A stretch of 64,000 nt of DNA from Pseudoduganella flava (GCF_007830495.1 NZ_VLKW01000004.1:372001-436000), one strand, 5' to 3'; positions 1 through 7,671 are shown, numbered from the stretch's first letter. Numbers and translations are program-made. The notes: a model not told the origin generated them from the sequence alone.

Positions 1-2
1 GC

Positions 3-116
3 CAGAGCGCGGACCAGGGTTCACGCCAAAGCGGGGATCACGCTTCCCGCCAGGGTGGCGAACCACCGGGCACCGAAGGCGGTGCCCCAGGGCCTGAAGC
101 CAGCTCGGGTGTGTGA
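3..116 (+). CDS. C-terminal tail of an unidentified protein (partial)
   Basis: An open frame enters from the left edge and ends with TGA at 114-116, seven bases before a strong terminator. The visible 37 residues are hydrophilic and rich in Gly, Pro, Glu and Ser, as in a disordered tail. No domain can be recognised. The terminator right after the stop is the main reason to believe the frame. A second open frame through the same bases runs into the terminator and is less likely. Confidence 0.4.
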   Translation, partial: QSADQGSRQSGDHASRQGGEPPGTEGGAPGPEASSGV

Positions 117-122
117 ACGAAA

Positions 123-145
123 CCCCGGCACACGCCGGGGTTTTT
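123..145 (+). terminator. Rho-independent terminator
   Basis: CCCCGGC, loop ACAC, GCCGGGG, then five T. It closes the gene entering from the left edge and separates it from the convergent minus-strand gene ending at 211. Confidence 0.85.
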
Positions 146-210
146 GTGTCAGGCGGGCGCGGCGGTTGGAGGGGCCGCGCGGTCCGACCTGACATTCCTC
201 CTTGAGGGCA

Positions 211-708
211 TCAATGCCCCAGCTGGCGATGCTCGCCCACATTGGTCGGCGGCTTGCCCGTGATCGCGGCCTTCGCCATCGCGAACAGCGACACCATCTT
301 GCTGTTGGCCGTATCCCAGTATTCCGCGGCCTGGATATGCACCCGCAGCAGCGCCAGGTGCGGGTCGTCCAGCCCTTGCGGGAACCACGCCTTGACCATC
401 GGATTCCACAGTTCTTCCGCCTTGGCGCGGTCGCGCAGCAGCTCGGCACGGCCCGACACGGACACGTACAGGTGATCGTCGACGTCGGCGAACGACACGT
501 TGACGGAAGGGTTGTCCAGCAGCTCGCGCGTGAACGCTTCCTGGTCCGACACGAAGAACCACATATTGCCGTCGGCATCGACCTGCTGGCTCGTCAGCGG
601 CCGGCTGCTCAGCATATTCGACGCGTCCTGCGTCGTGAACATACCGAATTTCACATCCTTGATCTTGCCGCGCAGGTCATCCAGTTCGTCGGTGGTGAAG
701 ATAGTCAT
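211..708 (-). CDS. Pyridoxamine 5'-phosphate oxidase-like general stress protein
   Basis: The 165-residue protein matches the general stress protein 26 branch of the FMN-binding split-barrel superfamily. It opens with a short helix, then strands containing GMFTTQD and NMWFFVSDQE, and a central VNVSFADVDDHLYVSVSGRA stretch that forms the flavin-binding barrel. Family members bind FMN or related flavins and are linked to oxidative or general stress; the substrate is not known. The ATG is preceded by AAAGGAG at 714-720 on the minus strand. It is monocistronic and points away from the iron operon that starts at 881. Confidence 0.85.
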   Translation of the reverse strand: MTIFTTDELDDLRGKIKDVKFGMFTTQDASNMLSSRPLTSQQVDADGNMWFFVSDQEAFTRELLDNPSVNVSFADVDDHLYVSVSGRAELLRDRAKAEELWNPMVKAWFPQGLDDPHLALLRVHIQAAEYWDTANSKMVSLFAMAKAAITGKPPTNVGEHRQLGH

Positions 709-849
709 GATCGCTCCTTTTGCTTTGTCCTGAACAAGCGCTCAGGATAGCCCGGCAACGGTATGCCTTCTGTACGCCAGCGAACAGCACGCGCCGGTGC
801 GGGGAGATTTGTTTCGTTTGTAACAGCAGAGGAAGCGTCAATTGACGGC

Positions 850-868
850 GCAAATGATAATCATTATC
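850..868. promoter_or_regulatory. Fur box upstream of the PepSY/DUF2271/DUF4198/ApbE operon
   Basis: The site GCAAATGATAATCATTATC matches the 19-bp Fur consensus GATAATGATAATCATTATC at 17 of 19 positions. It lies 12 bp before the first possible start codon of the operon, where bound Fur-Fe(II) would block transcription. The operon should therefore be induced by iron limitation. No other strong site is seen in 709-849. Confidence 0.85.
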
Positions 869-880
869 ATCTGTTGATTA

Positions 881-1555
881 TTGAAGGCACGCAAGAAGGC
901 GAAATTGAACGACAAGAACATCGATGCGACGGCGAAGAACGCGGGCCGGGCCATGTGGCTGAAGCAACTGCATCAGTGGCACTGGATCAGTTCCGCGCTG
1001 TGCCTGCTTGGCATGTTCCTGTTCAGCATTACCGGCATCACCTTGAACCACGCGTCGCAGATCGAGGCGAAGCCCACCGTCGTGCGCAAGGAAGCCACCG
1101 CGCCGGCGCCGTTGCTGGCTCAGTTGCGCGCCTTCGCGGGCGAGCACGATGGCGACAAGGCGCCGCTGCCCGATGCGGCCGAGCGCTGGCTGGAAGACAC
1201 TTGGTCCATCAAGGCCGGCGGCCGGGTCGCCGAATGGGCTGCCGACGAAGTCTACCTGCCGCTGCCGAAGGCGGGCGGCGACGCGTGGGTGCGCATCGGC
1301 CTGGAAGACGGCGCGGCCGAATACGAGAACACCGACCGCGGCTGGATTTCCTGGCTCAACGACGTGCACAAGGGCCGTAACACGGGCACGGCCTGGAACT
1401 GGTTCATCGACGTGTTTGCCGCCGCCTGTCTCGTGTTCTGCATCACGGGCCTCTTGATCCTGAAATTCCACGCGGCCAACCGGCCCTTCACGTGGCCGAT
1501 GGTCGGCCTGGGCATGCTGGTCCCGATCGTCATTGCTCTGTTGTTCATCCACTAA
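881..1555 (+). CDS. PepSY-associated TM helix family protein, first gene of Fur-controlled redox operon
   Basis: This is a small inner-membrane protein of about 200-224 residues with an N-terminal membrane helix (about 36-55), a periplasmic loop with an NDVHKGR motif, and two C-terminal membrane helices (about 168-187 and 198-222). WLKQLHQWHWISS before helix 1 and the LNDVHKG histidine region are typical of PepSY_TM proteins. In flavinylation systems these are thought to move electrons across the membrane, possibly through heme on conserved His. The start is uncertain: TTG at 881 gives the longest frame, TTG at 905 follows a good AAGAAGG ribosome site, and ATG at 953 begins exactly at MWLKQLH. 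The next gene follows after 13 bp. Confidence 0.8.
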   Translation: MKARKKAKLNDKNIDATAKNAGRAMWLKQLHQWHWISSALCLLGMFLFSITGITLNHASQIEAKPTVVRKEATAPAPLLAQLRAFAGEHDGDKAPLPDAAERWLEDTWSIKAGGRVAEWAADEVYLPLPKAGGDAWVRIGLEDGAAEYENTDRGWISWLNDVHKGRNTGTAWNWFIDVFAAACLVFCITGLLILKFHAANRPFTWPMVGLGMLVPIVIALLFIH

Positions 1556-1568
1556 AAAAAGGCACACC

Positions 1569-2084
1569 ATGAAATTACGCTACTCCATCGCGCTCGGCAT
1601 TCCGCTTGTCAGTGCGCAGGCGATGGCGGCCGACCTGGCCCTGAAGCTCGAGATCCCGCAACTGAACGTGGCCGAGTACCACAAGCCGTATATCGCCGCG
1701 TGGCTGGAAAACGCCGACCAGAAGGTGGTGACGAACCTCGCGGTGCTGTACGACATGAAGAAGAAGGACAATGCCGGCACCAAGTGGCTGAAGGACATGC
1801 GCCAGTGGTGGCGCAAGGCGGGCCGCGACGTCGAGATGCCGCTGGACGGCGTCAGCGGCGCCACCCGCGCGCCGGGCGAGCACACGCTGACCTTCCCGGT
1901 CGCGAAGGACGCGTTGAACAAGCTGCCGGCCGGCCAGTACACGCTGGTGGTCGAAGCGGCGCGCGAAGCGGGCGGCCGTGAGCTCGTCAAGGTGCCCGTC
2001 GCCTGGCCGCCGAAGGCCGCGAAGGACTTCGCCGCGAAGGGCAAGGAAGAGTTGGGCAATGTCGTCGTTCAGGTCAAACCTTAA
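1569..2084 (+). CDS. DUF2271 domain periplasmic protein with FMN-attachment motif
   Basis: The 171-residue protein begins with a signal peptide likely cleaved after AMA (residue 20). The remainder matches DUF2271, a family found with PepSY proteins and ApbE. Residues 93-99 read DGVSGAT, matching the flavinylation motif Dxx[ST]GAT in which ApbE joins FMN to the final Thr by a phosphoester bond, as in NqrC and RnfG. Thr99 is the predicted acceptor. Its ApbE transferase lies two genes downstream. The inferred role is a periplasmic covalent flavoprotein receiving electrons from the membrane partner. The ATG was chosen over upstream starts because it begins the signal peptide. Confidence 0.85.
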   Translation: MKLRYSIALGIPLVSAQAMAADLALKLEIPQLNVAEYHKPYIAAWLENADQKVVTNLAVLYDMKKKDNAGTKWLKDMRQWWRKAGRDVEMPLDGVSGATRAPGEHTLTFPVAKDALNKLPAGQYTLVVEAAREAGGRELVKVPVAWPPKAAKDFAAKGKEELGNVVVQVKP

Positions 2085-2094
2085 GGAGCACCGC

Positions 2095-2916
2095 ATGCGT
2101 ATCCAGAAAACCCTGATCGCGCTGGCGCTAATCTGCGCCGCGTTCGGCGCGCAAGCGCACAAGCAGTGGATCCTGCCGTCGTCGACGTTCGTCGAGAACG
2201 ACAAGGAAGCTTGGGTAACCGTCGACGCGGCCATCTCCGAAGGCCTGTTCGACATCGACTTCGTGCCGCTGAAACTGGACGGCCTGACGATCACCGGCCC
2301 GGATGGCGCCACGCTGCAACCGGAGAACGTCATGAACGGCAAGCTGCGCAACGCGTTCGACGTGAAGATGGCGAAGAACGGCACGTACAAGATCGCCCTC
2401 GTGAACCAGAACGTGTTCGCCAGCTGGAAGGTGAACGGCGAGATGAAGCGCTGGCGGGGCAGCGAGGCGGCGCTGGCGAAGGAAGTGCCGGCCAATGCCG
2501 AGGACGTAAAGGTGACGCGCACCAACACGCGCATCGAGACGTTCGTGACGGCGAACACGCCGAGCGACGGCGTATTGAAGCCAACCGGCAGCGGCCTCGA
2601 ACTGGTACCGGTGACGAATCCGACGGAGCTGCGCGCCGGCGAGAAGGCCACGTGGCGCTTCCTGTTGGACGGCAAGCCGGCGGCCAACCTGCCGTTCAGC
2701 CTGATCCCGGGCGGCGTGCGCTATCGCGGCACGTTGAACGAGATCCGCCACGTCACCGACGCGAAGGGCGAGATCACGTTCACGATTCCCGCCGCCGGCA
2801 TGTACATGGCAACGGCCAGCTGGCCCGCGCAGGCGAAGCCGGAACCGGGCAAGCAGCCGGAGATGCCGGCACGCCGCGTGATGTACTCGGCGACCGTCGA
2901 AGTGCTGCCGGAGTAA
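2095..2916 (+). CDS. DUF4198 domain periplasmic protein
   Basis: The 273-residue protein has a clear signal peptide (residues 1-21, ending AQA). Predicted cleavage leaves His22 as the mature N-terminus (HKQWILPSS). DUF4198 proteins are extracytoplasmic beta-sandwich proteins often found beside metal transport or redox genes; some are annotated as nickel or cobalt uptake components, but no transporter accompanies this one. AAGGAG sits just before the ATG, 10 bp after the DUF2271 stop, so the two are co-transcribed. A metal-handling partner of the flavinylated protein is a reasonable inference; the biochemical role is unknown. Confidence 0.8.
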   Translation: MRIQKTLIALALICAAFGAQAHKQWILPSSTFVENDKEAWVTVDAAISEGLFDIDFVPLKLDGLTITGPDGATLQPENVMNGKLRNAFDVKMAKNGTYKIALVNQNVFASWKVNGEMKRWRGSEAALAKEVPANAEDVKVTRTNTRIETFVTANTPSDGVLKPTGSGLELVPVTNPTELRAGEKATWRFLLDGKPAANLPFSLIPGGVRYRGTLNEIRHVTDAKGEITFTIPAAGMYMATASWPAQAKPEPGKQPEMPARRVMYSATVEVLPE

Positions 2917-2926
2917 GCCGCCCGAT

Positions 2927-3931
2927 ATGCGTCGTGTCCTGCTGCCGCACCATATCTCGGCCGAGCCGCCGCCGGCCGATGCCCCCGTGCGCGGCTACGG
3001 CGGCACCACCATGGGCACGAGCTGGTCGGCACGCGTCGTACAGCACGACACCGCGGACCTGCTGGCGGGCCTGCAGCGCCATCTGGACGACGTCGTCGCC
3101 CAGATGAGCCACTGGGAGGCGGACTCGGACCTGGGCCGCTTCAACCGCGCGCCGGCCGGCACGTGGCTGGTACTGCCGCCGGCGTTCTTCCAGGTGCTGG
3201 CGTATGCGCTGGACGTGTGCCGCGAGTCCGGCGGCGCGTGCGACCCGTGCGCCGGCGCGCTCGTGAACCTGTGGGGCTTCGGCCCCGTCAACCGTTACGA
3301 CGAACCGGGCTTCATCGCACCGACGCCGGAGCAGGCCCGCGCCGCGCTGCCGGCCGCGCGCGTGCGGCTCGATCCCGTCAGCCGCACGGCGCTGCAGCCG
3401 GGCGGCGTGCAGCTGGACCTGTCCGCGGTGGCCAAGGGCTACAGCGTGGACTGCCTGGCGCGCTGGCTGGAACAGCAGGGCATCCGCGACTACCTCGTCG
3501 AGGTGGGCGGCGAGTTGCGCGGCGCCGGCGTGAAGCCGGATGGCCAACCGTGGTGGGTGGCGCTGGAGCAGGTGACCGAAGCGGAGGAGGGCGACAGCAT
3601 CGACAGCATCGTCCTCGCGCTGCACGGCCTGGCGGTCGCCACGTCAGGCGACTACCGCCGCTATTTTTTCAACGACGGCCGGCGCCGTCCGCACACGATC
3701 GATCCGCGCACCGGCGCGCCGATCGAGAACGGCCTCGCGTCGGTGACCGTGATCGACGCAAGCTGCATGGCGTGCGACGCATGGTCCACCGCGCTGACCG
3801 TGCTGGGCGTCGATGCCGGCATGGCGCTGGCGGAACAGCGCGGCATCGCGGCGCGCTTCGTGGTGCGCCGGGCCGGCGGCCTCACTGAACACCTGAGCTC
3901 CCACATGCGGGCGATGCTCGACCACGCATGA
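2927..3931 (+). CDS. apbE: FAD:protein FMN transferase (ApbE family)
   Basis: The 334-residue protein carries ApbE hallmarks: GGTTMGTSWSA near residue 25, MSHWEADSDLGRFN, AKGYSVDCLA, YLVEVGGELRG, HTIDPRTGAP and the C-terminal CMACDAWSTAL whose Asp binds Mg2+. ApbE splits FAD and attaches FMN to a Thr of the target protein, here most likely DUF2271 two genes upstream. Unlike most ApbE proteins that act in the periplasm, no signal peptide or lipobox is visible: the N-terminus is MRRVLLPHHISAEPP and no upstream in-frame start supplies one. It overlaps the next gene by 4 bp (ATGA). Confidence 0.92.
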   Translation: MRRVLLPHHISAEPPPADAPVRGYGGTTMGTSWSARVVQHDTADLLAGLQRHLDDVVAQMSHWEADSDLGRFNRAPAGTWLVLPPAFFQVLAYALDVCRESGGACDPCAGALVNLWGFGPVNRYDEPGFIAPTPEQARAALPAARVRLDPVSRTALQPGGVQLDLSAVAKGYSVDCLARWLEQQGIRDYLVEVGGELRGAGVKPDGQPWWVALEQVTEAEEGDSIDSIVLALHGLAVATSGDYRRYFFNDGRRRPHTIDPRTGAPIENGLASVTVIDASCMACDAWSTALTVLGVDAGMALAEQRGIAARFVVRRAGGLTEHLSSHMRAMLDHA

Positions 3932-5280
3932 TCCTGACGAACGATACGACCCGGCTCGCGCTGACCGCGGCCTGCTTCGCCGCATATGGCGTCACCTGCC
4001 TGCTGCCGTGGCTACGCTGGCGCGGCAAGCGGCGCGCCGCCACCCGTGCCCTTGACGCGGGCGGCTGGATCGTCGCCTACGCGAGCCAGACCGGCAACGG
4101 CGAGGAACTGGCGCAGCAGACCGCCGCCACATTGCGCCTGGCCGGCATCGGCGTCAGGGTGTGCGAGCTGTCCGACCTCGACGCGGCCGCGCTGCAAGGC
4201 GCCGGGCGCGCGCTGTTCATCGCCAGCACGTATGGCGAAGGCGACGCGCCGGATGGCGGCGCATCGTTCGCCGGCCGGCTGATGACGCGCGCGCTGCCGC
4301 TGTCGCAGCTGCACTACGGCGTGCTGGCGCTGGGCGACAGCAGCTATGCGCACTTCTGCGGCTTCGGCCGCGCGTTGGACGGCTGGCTGAGCGCCCAGGG
4401 CGCGCAACCGCTGTTCCCCCGCGTCGAAGTGGACCGTGGCGCCACGAAAGACATCGCGCCGTGGCGCCAGCACCTGTCCCACCTGGCCGGCACCAGCGAC
4501 GCACCGGATTGGGAAGCCCCCGCGTTCGCGCCGTGGCGCCTGGCCGAGCGGCGCCTGATGAACCCCGGCAGTGCCGGCGCGCCGGTGCTGCATCTCGAAC
4601 TGGAGCCCGTCGACGGCGCATTGCCGGCATGGCGGTCGGGCGACCTGGTGCAGGTGGCGCCGCCCGCGCAGCCGGACAGCCCGCGCGAATACTCGATCGC
4701 GTCGATTCCCGCCGACGGCCGCGTGCACCTGCTGGTGCGCCTGCACCGCCATGCGGACGGCAACAGCGGCATCGCCTCCGGCTGGCTGTGCGAACAGGCG
4801 CCTATCGGCGCGCTGGTGCCGCTGCGGCTGCGCCAGCACCGCCGCTTCCGTCTCGAAGACAACGCCACGCGCCCGCTGATCCTGATCGGCAACGGCACGG
4901 GCATCGCCGGCCTGCGCGGCCACCTGCGCGAGCGCAGCGCCGCCGGCGTAGGGCGCAACTGGCTGCTGTTCGGCGAACGCCAGCGCGCCCACGACCTGCA
5001 CTACGGCGCCGAGCTCGAAGCATGGCAGCGGCAGGGCATGCTGGAACGCCTCGACCTGGCGTTCTCGCGCGACGCGGGCGGCCGCGTCTACGTGCAGGAC
5101 CTGCTGCCCGGCGCCGCCGCCACGCTGCGCGCCTGGATCGACGACGGCGCCGCCATCTACGTCTGCGGCAGCCTGGAAGGCATGGCCGCCGGCGTCGACA
5201 CCGCGCTGCGCCAAGCGCTGGGCGACGCCACCGTCACCGCACTGGCCACCGCCGGCCGCTACCGCCGCGACGTCTACTGA
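3928..5280 (+). CDS. Membrane-anchored sulfite-reductase-type flavoprotein (flavodoxin + FAD/NAD domains)
   Basis: The 450-residue protein has one N-terminal membrane helix (about 9-27), then a flavodoxin domain with ASQTGNGEELAQQ and STYGEGDAPD, then a CysJ-like FAD/NADP module (REYSIASIP for FAD, ILIGNGTGIAGLRGHLRER and YVCGSLEGMA for NADP). Electrons should flow from NADPH to FAD to FMN on the cytoplasmic side. Family relatives are CysJ, P450 reductase and the PepSY-linked reductases of iron-regulated operons. No sulfite reductase hemoprotein is nearby. It is the last gene of the operon and the likely cytoplasmic electron source for the PepSY membrane protein. Confidence 0.85.
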   Translation: MILTNDTTRLALTAACFAAYGVTCLLPWLRWRGKRRAATRALDAGGWIVAYASQTGNGEELAQQTAATLRLAGIGVRVCELSDLDAAALQGAGRALFIASTYGEGDAPDGGASFAGRLMTRALPLSQLHYGVLALGDSSYAHFCGFGRALDGWLSAQGAQPLFPRVEVDRGATKDIAPWRQHLSHLAGTSDAPDWEAPAFAPWRLAERRLMNPGSAGAPVLHLELEPVDGALPAWRSGDLVQVAPPAQPDSPREYSIASIPADGRVHLLVRLHRHADGNSGIASGWLCEQAPIGALVPLRLRQHRRFRLEDNATRPLILIGNGTGIAGLRGHLRERSAAGVGRNWLLFGERQRAHDLHYGAELEAWQRQGMLERLDLAFSRDAGGRVYVQDLLPGAAATLRAWIDDGAAIYVCGSLEGMAAGVDTALRQALGDATVTALATAGRYRRDVY

Positions 5281-5317
5281 CCTCCGCACCGCTCAACCGC
5301 GAGGCTTTTTCACCACA

Positions 5318-5369
5318 GGGGACTGTCCCTCGTTTCTGGAAACATTTCCTGTTTCGAGGGACAGTCCCT
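5318..5369. repeat. Modular palindromic repeat, GGGACTGTCCC type, copy 1
   Basis: The 52-bp unit has GGGGACTGTCCCT at one end and AGGGACAGTCCCT at the other, around a core with TTCTGGAAACATTTCC. It lies after the reductase stop in a 361-bp gene-free stretch (5281-5641) that otherwise holds only copy 2 and a terminator. Confidence 0.8.
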
Positions 5370-5514
5370 CGATTTCGGAAATGTTGGCTCGTGGAAGAAC
5401 AGCGTCGGAGGTGTGGGTGCCTCCCAGGACGGCGTGAGGCCACGGGGATTACGAAGGCGCCTCCGTGACGTCCACGCCCCCCTTTTCTGCTCAAACCGAT
5501 GCGTTCTCACCACA

Positions 5515-5566
5515 AGGGACTGTCCCTCGATTCTGGAAATATTTCCTGTTTCGAGGGACAGTCCCT
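5515..5566. repeat. Modular palindromic repeat, GGGACTGTCCC type, copy 2
   Basis: The same unit as at 5318-5369, in direct orientation. Both copies are preceded by CACCACA. The core reads TTCTGGAAATATTTCC. Distal to the second palindrome comes the minus-strand terminator at 5580-5600. Confidence 0.8.
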
Positions 5567-5579
5567 CGTTTTTGGAAAC

Positions 5580-5600
5580 AAAAAAAGCCCCGCACGGGGC
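5580..5600 (-). terminator. Terminator of the hemP-DUF2325 operon
   Basis: Read on the minus strand: GCCCC, loop GTGC, GGGGC, then a run of seven T. It sits 42 bp beyond the stop of the DUF2325 gene. Confidence 0.75.
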
Positions 5601-5641
5601 GGGGCAAGGAGGTTTTCCGCGTGACGCGGAAAGAGAGGTTC

Positions 5642-6820
5642 TCAGGGCGCCAGTTCCTCGAGGCCCCGTTGCAGGCTCGAGATGCTGGGGTTGTCGATGA
5701 AGACGCACCGCTTGCCGGTGCGCTTGCAGAAGTCCTTCACGCGCCAGTAGGCGCTGTGGCTGATGCAGCCCGTCTGGCAGATGACGAGGTCGGCCGCCGC
5801 GAGGCTTGCTTCCAGCTTGCCGGCATTGTCTTCCAGCCCGCCGTCGTGGTGGGCGAACTGGCCGCCGGCCCGCTCGATCAGCGCGCGATACGTGGCCACG
5901 TTGCCGCTGCGGCCGCCGACGCACAGGATGCTGCGCTCCGACAGCCGGACCGGCATCCGGATCACGTGCTCCACCACCGCGGGCGGCTCGGGAGCGGGTG
6001 GCGGCGCCAGCTGCGCCTGGGCCTGCGCCTGGGTTTGCGTCAGTTGGCGGCGCAGCTCGGCAATCTGGTCGCGCAACGCACGTTCGCGCTCGTCCGTCTG
6101 GTGCAGCCGCTGCAGCAGCCGTTCGCGTGACGGCAAGCCGGGGATCGTGTTGCGCAACTGCTCCAGTTCCTGCCGCAGCGAATCGATCATGCTGTCGCGC
6201 CCCACCATCTGCGCGCGCAATTGCATCAGCGCACTGGCGTGGCGATCCTGTTCGGCGGTGCGCTCCAGTTGCATCGCCGCGCTGCGCTGTTGCAGCTTCG
6301 CCACTTCCCGCGTCAGCTGGGCGTTTTCGTCGACGACGGCGTTGAAGCGGTTGATGTCGGCGCGGGCACAGGCGCCGGCCTGGTGCTGGATCATGTGCAG
6401 GTCGCGGCACATCCTTTCCTCCAGCTCCGGCTCGCAGCGCGGATGGGTCAGGCCGGCCCAGAACGCGCCGGCGACGTCGCCGCTGGCAACGGCCGCGCGC
6501 CACAATTCGCCGACCTGTTCAGTGGTACGGGCGCCACGAAAGCGCTGCACCACCGTTGCGTAGCGGCGCTCCAGCTCTTTCTGCAGCGCTTCGGAGAGCC
6601 GGTTGCGGGCGCCGCATTCGCTGACGGCGCCCACGTGGATCTCGTAATCGTCGGCGATCACCTTGCCGCCGGTGATCTTGCCAACGAGCTTGCGCAGCAC
6701 CGGCAGCGGCAGCGCGACGCCGACCAGCGGGCAGTGACAGGTGTGGCCCAGTTCCCAGATGCGGCGCCGGCGCGACGCTTGCGCTTCCTGCGGCACGGCG
6801 GCCGCGTGCTTGTCGCACAT
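5642..6820 (-). CDS. DUF2325 domain protein with long coiled coil
   Basis: The 392-residue protein has three parts. An N-terminal region (about 1-150) contains a Cys/His patch near residue 27 (HTCHCPL). A coiled-coil segment (about 155-270) is rich in Glu, Gln, Arg and Leu and ends in a QAQAQAQ stretch. The C-terminal DUF2325 domain (about 300-392) has the typical ILCVGGRSGN, FAHHDGGLED and CQTGCISHSAYWRVK motifs. DUF2325 function is not established. It is the third gene after hemP in one direction, one base after the preceding gene, so it is probably iron-controlled through the hemP Fur box. Confidence 0.8.
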   Translation of the reverse strand: MCDKHAAAVPQEAQASRRRRIWELGHTCHCPLVGVALPLPVLRKLVGKITGGKVIADDYEIHVGAVSECGARNRLSEALQKELERRYATVVQRFRGARTTEQVGELWRAAVASGDVAGAFWAGLTHPRCEPELEERMCRDLHMIQHQAGACARADINRFNAVVDENAQLTREVAKLQQRSAAMQLERTAEQDRHASALMQLRAQMVGRDSMIDSLRQELEQLRNTIPGLPSRERLLQRLHQTDERERALRDQIAELRRQLTQTQAQAQAQLAPPPAPEPPAVVEHVIRMPVRLSERSILCVGGRSGNVATYRALIERAGGQFAHHDGGLEDNAGKLEASLAAADLVICQTGCISHSAYWRVKDFCKRTGKRCVFIDNPSISSLQRGLEELAP

Positions 6821-6821
6821 C

Positions 6822-7148
6822 TCACGCCACCTGCGCCGCGGGACGGCCGCGCGCCATCAGGCGCGCCAGGAAGCCGTCGTCCTTCTTCACCGGCGGCAGC
6901 GAGCGCTCCACGACGCCGGCCCATTGCTCGGACAATTGCTGGCACGTGGCCGTCAGCACGGGCGACAGGCCGGGCAGCGCGGCCAGCGCCTTCAGGTGCC
7001 GTTCGATGACGGAAGCCAGCTTCACGCAGCCCTTGCCGTCGGCCGTATAGTGGGACATCAGGTGCAGCACGGCGGACAGCATCAGCTCGGGCTGCTGCCC
7101 GCCTTGCGCGGGCGCCAGGTAGATCGGATCGGTGTGGTCGATAGCCAT
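6822..7148 (-). CDS. Unknown protein between hemP and DUF2325 gene
   Basis: The 108-residue protein has no recognised domain. It looks soluble and mostly alpha-helical, with a cluster around MLSAVLHLMSHYTADGKGC and a basic Ala/Arg-rich end. No signal peptide or membrane helix is seen. It starts 53 bp after the hemP stop and its stop lies one base before the DUF2325 start, so the three genes form one unit. Context suggests iron-related co-expression; function unknown. Confidence 0.65.
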   Translation of the reverse strand: MAIDHTDPIYLAPAQGGQQPELMLSAVLHLMSHYTADGKGCVKLASVIERHLKALAALPGLSPVLTATCQQLSEQWAGVVERSLPPVKKDDGFLARLMARGRPAAQVA

Positions 7149-7201
7149 CGGGCTCTCCTCGGAAAACTTGATTAGCTGGCGACGGCTGGCTATGGGACGG
7201 A

Positions 7202-7393
7202 TCAGGCGGTGAGGATCAATTTGTTCAGCTGCGTGATGCGCAGGCGATAGATGCGGCCCGCGTGCTCGATCTCGACTTCACGCTGATCCTGCATCAGGCC
7301 CGCGGTCGTCAGGCGACGCACGGCGGTGGGCTGTGGCTGGCGGGCGGCGGCAGCCGGCTTGGCGATTTGGTTGGCTGGAGTCTGCATGGTCAT
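7202..7393 (-). CDS. hemP: Hemin uptake protein HemP
   Basis: The 63-residue protein ends in the HemP signature: EVEIEHAGRIYRLRITQLNKLILT. HemP is a small Fur-controlled protein linked to heme uptake and, in Burkholderia, to activation of heme-receptor genes. The N-terminal half is a variable Ala/Pro/Gln-rich segment. Two in-frame ATGs lie six bases apart (7393 and 7387); the upstream one is used here. A Fur-type box is 13 bp upstream. No heme receptor or transporter is in the window, so this hemP is separate from a heme-uptake locus. Confidence 0.9.
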   Translation of the reverse strand: MTMQTPANQIAKPAAAARQPQPTAVRRLTTAGLMQDQREVEIEHAGRIYRLRITQLNKLILTA

Positions 7394-7405
7394 TGGGCCT
7401 CAAAT

Positions 7406-7424
7406 AAGAATGATTCGCATTTGC
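7406..7424 (-). promoter_or_regulatory. Fur-type box before hemP
   Basis: On the minus strand GCAAATGCGAATCATTCTT matches the 19-bp Fur consensus at 13 of 19 positions, with the AATCATT half-site intact. It lies just upstream of the hemP start. The rest of the gap to 7616 shows no other recognisable signal. Confidence 0.65.
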
Positions 7425-7616
7425 ATTATTGGGCAGTGCTGCCGGAAATGCAAGCGTTTTTTCGGACGAGGCACACGCATTGGGCGCGCAGGGTGACGCG
7501 GCAAGCAGGACAGCAAGAGCGAGCGCGGCAGCAGGCCGGCAAACGAGACGCGGCGCGAGGGAAGGCGAGCGGGCAGCGGCGCAAGAGGACGCAAAAAGAG
7601 TGCGGAAAAAAGACAC

Positions 7617-7641
7617 AAAAAAAGGCCCGCCGAGGCGGGCC
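7617..7641 (-). terminator. Terminator of the Crp/Fnr-type gene
   Basis: Minus strand: GGCCCGCC, loop TC, GGCGGGCC, then seven T. It lies 30 bp past the stop of the regulator gene. Confidence 0.85.
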
Positions 7642-7671
7642 AAAGCTGGGTGAGGTAAATCGTTGCGGGGT

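Noticed and set aside
7429-7653. A 74-codon plus-strand frame between hemP and the Crp/Fnr gene
   Set aside because: Low-complexity Ala/Arg/Lys sequence reading through a minus-strand terminator, with no ribosome site.
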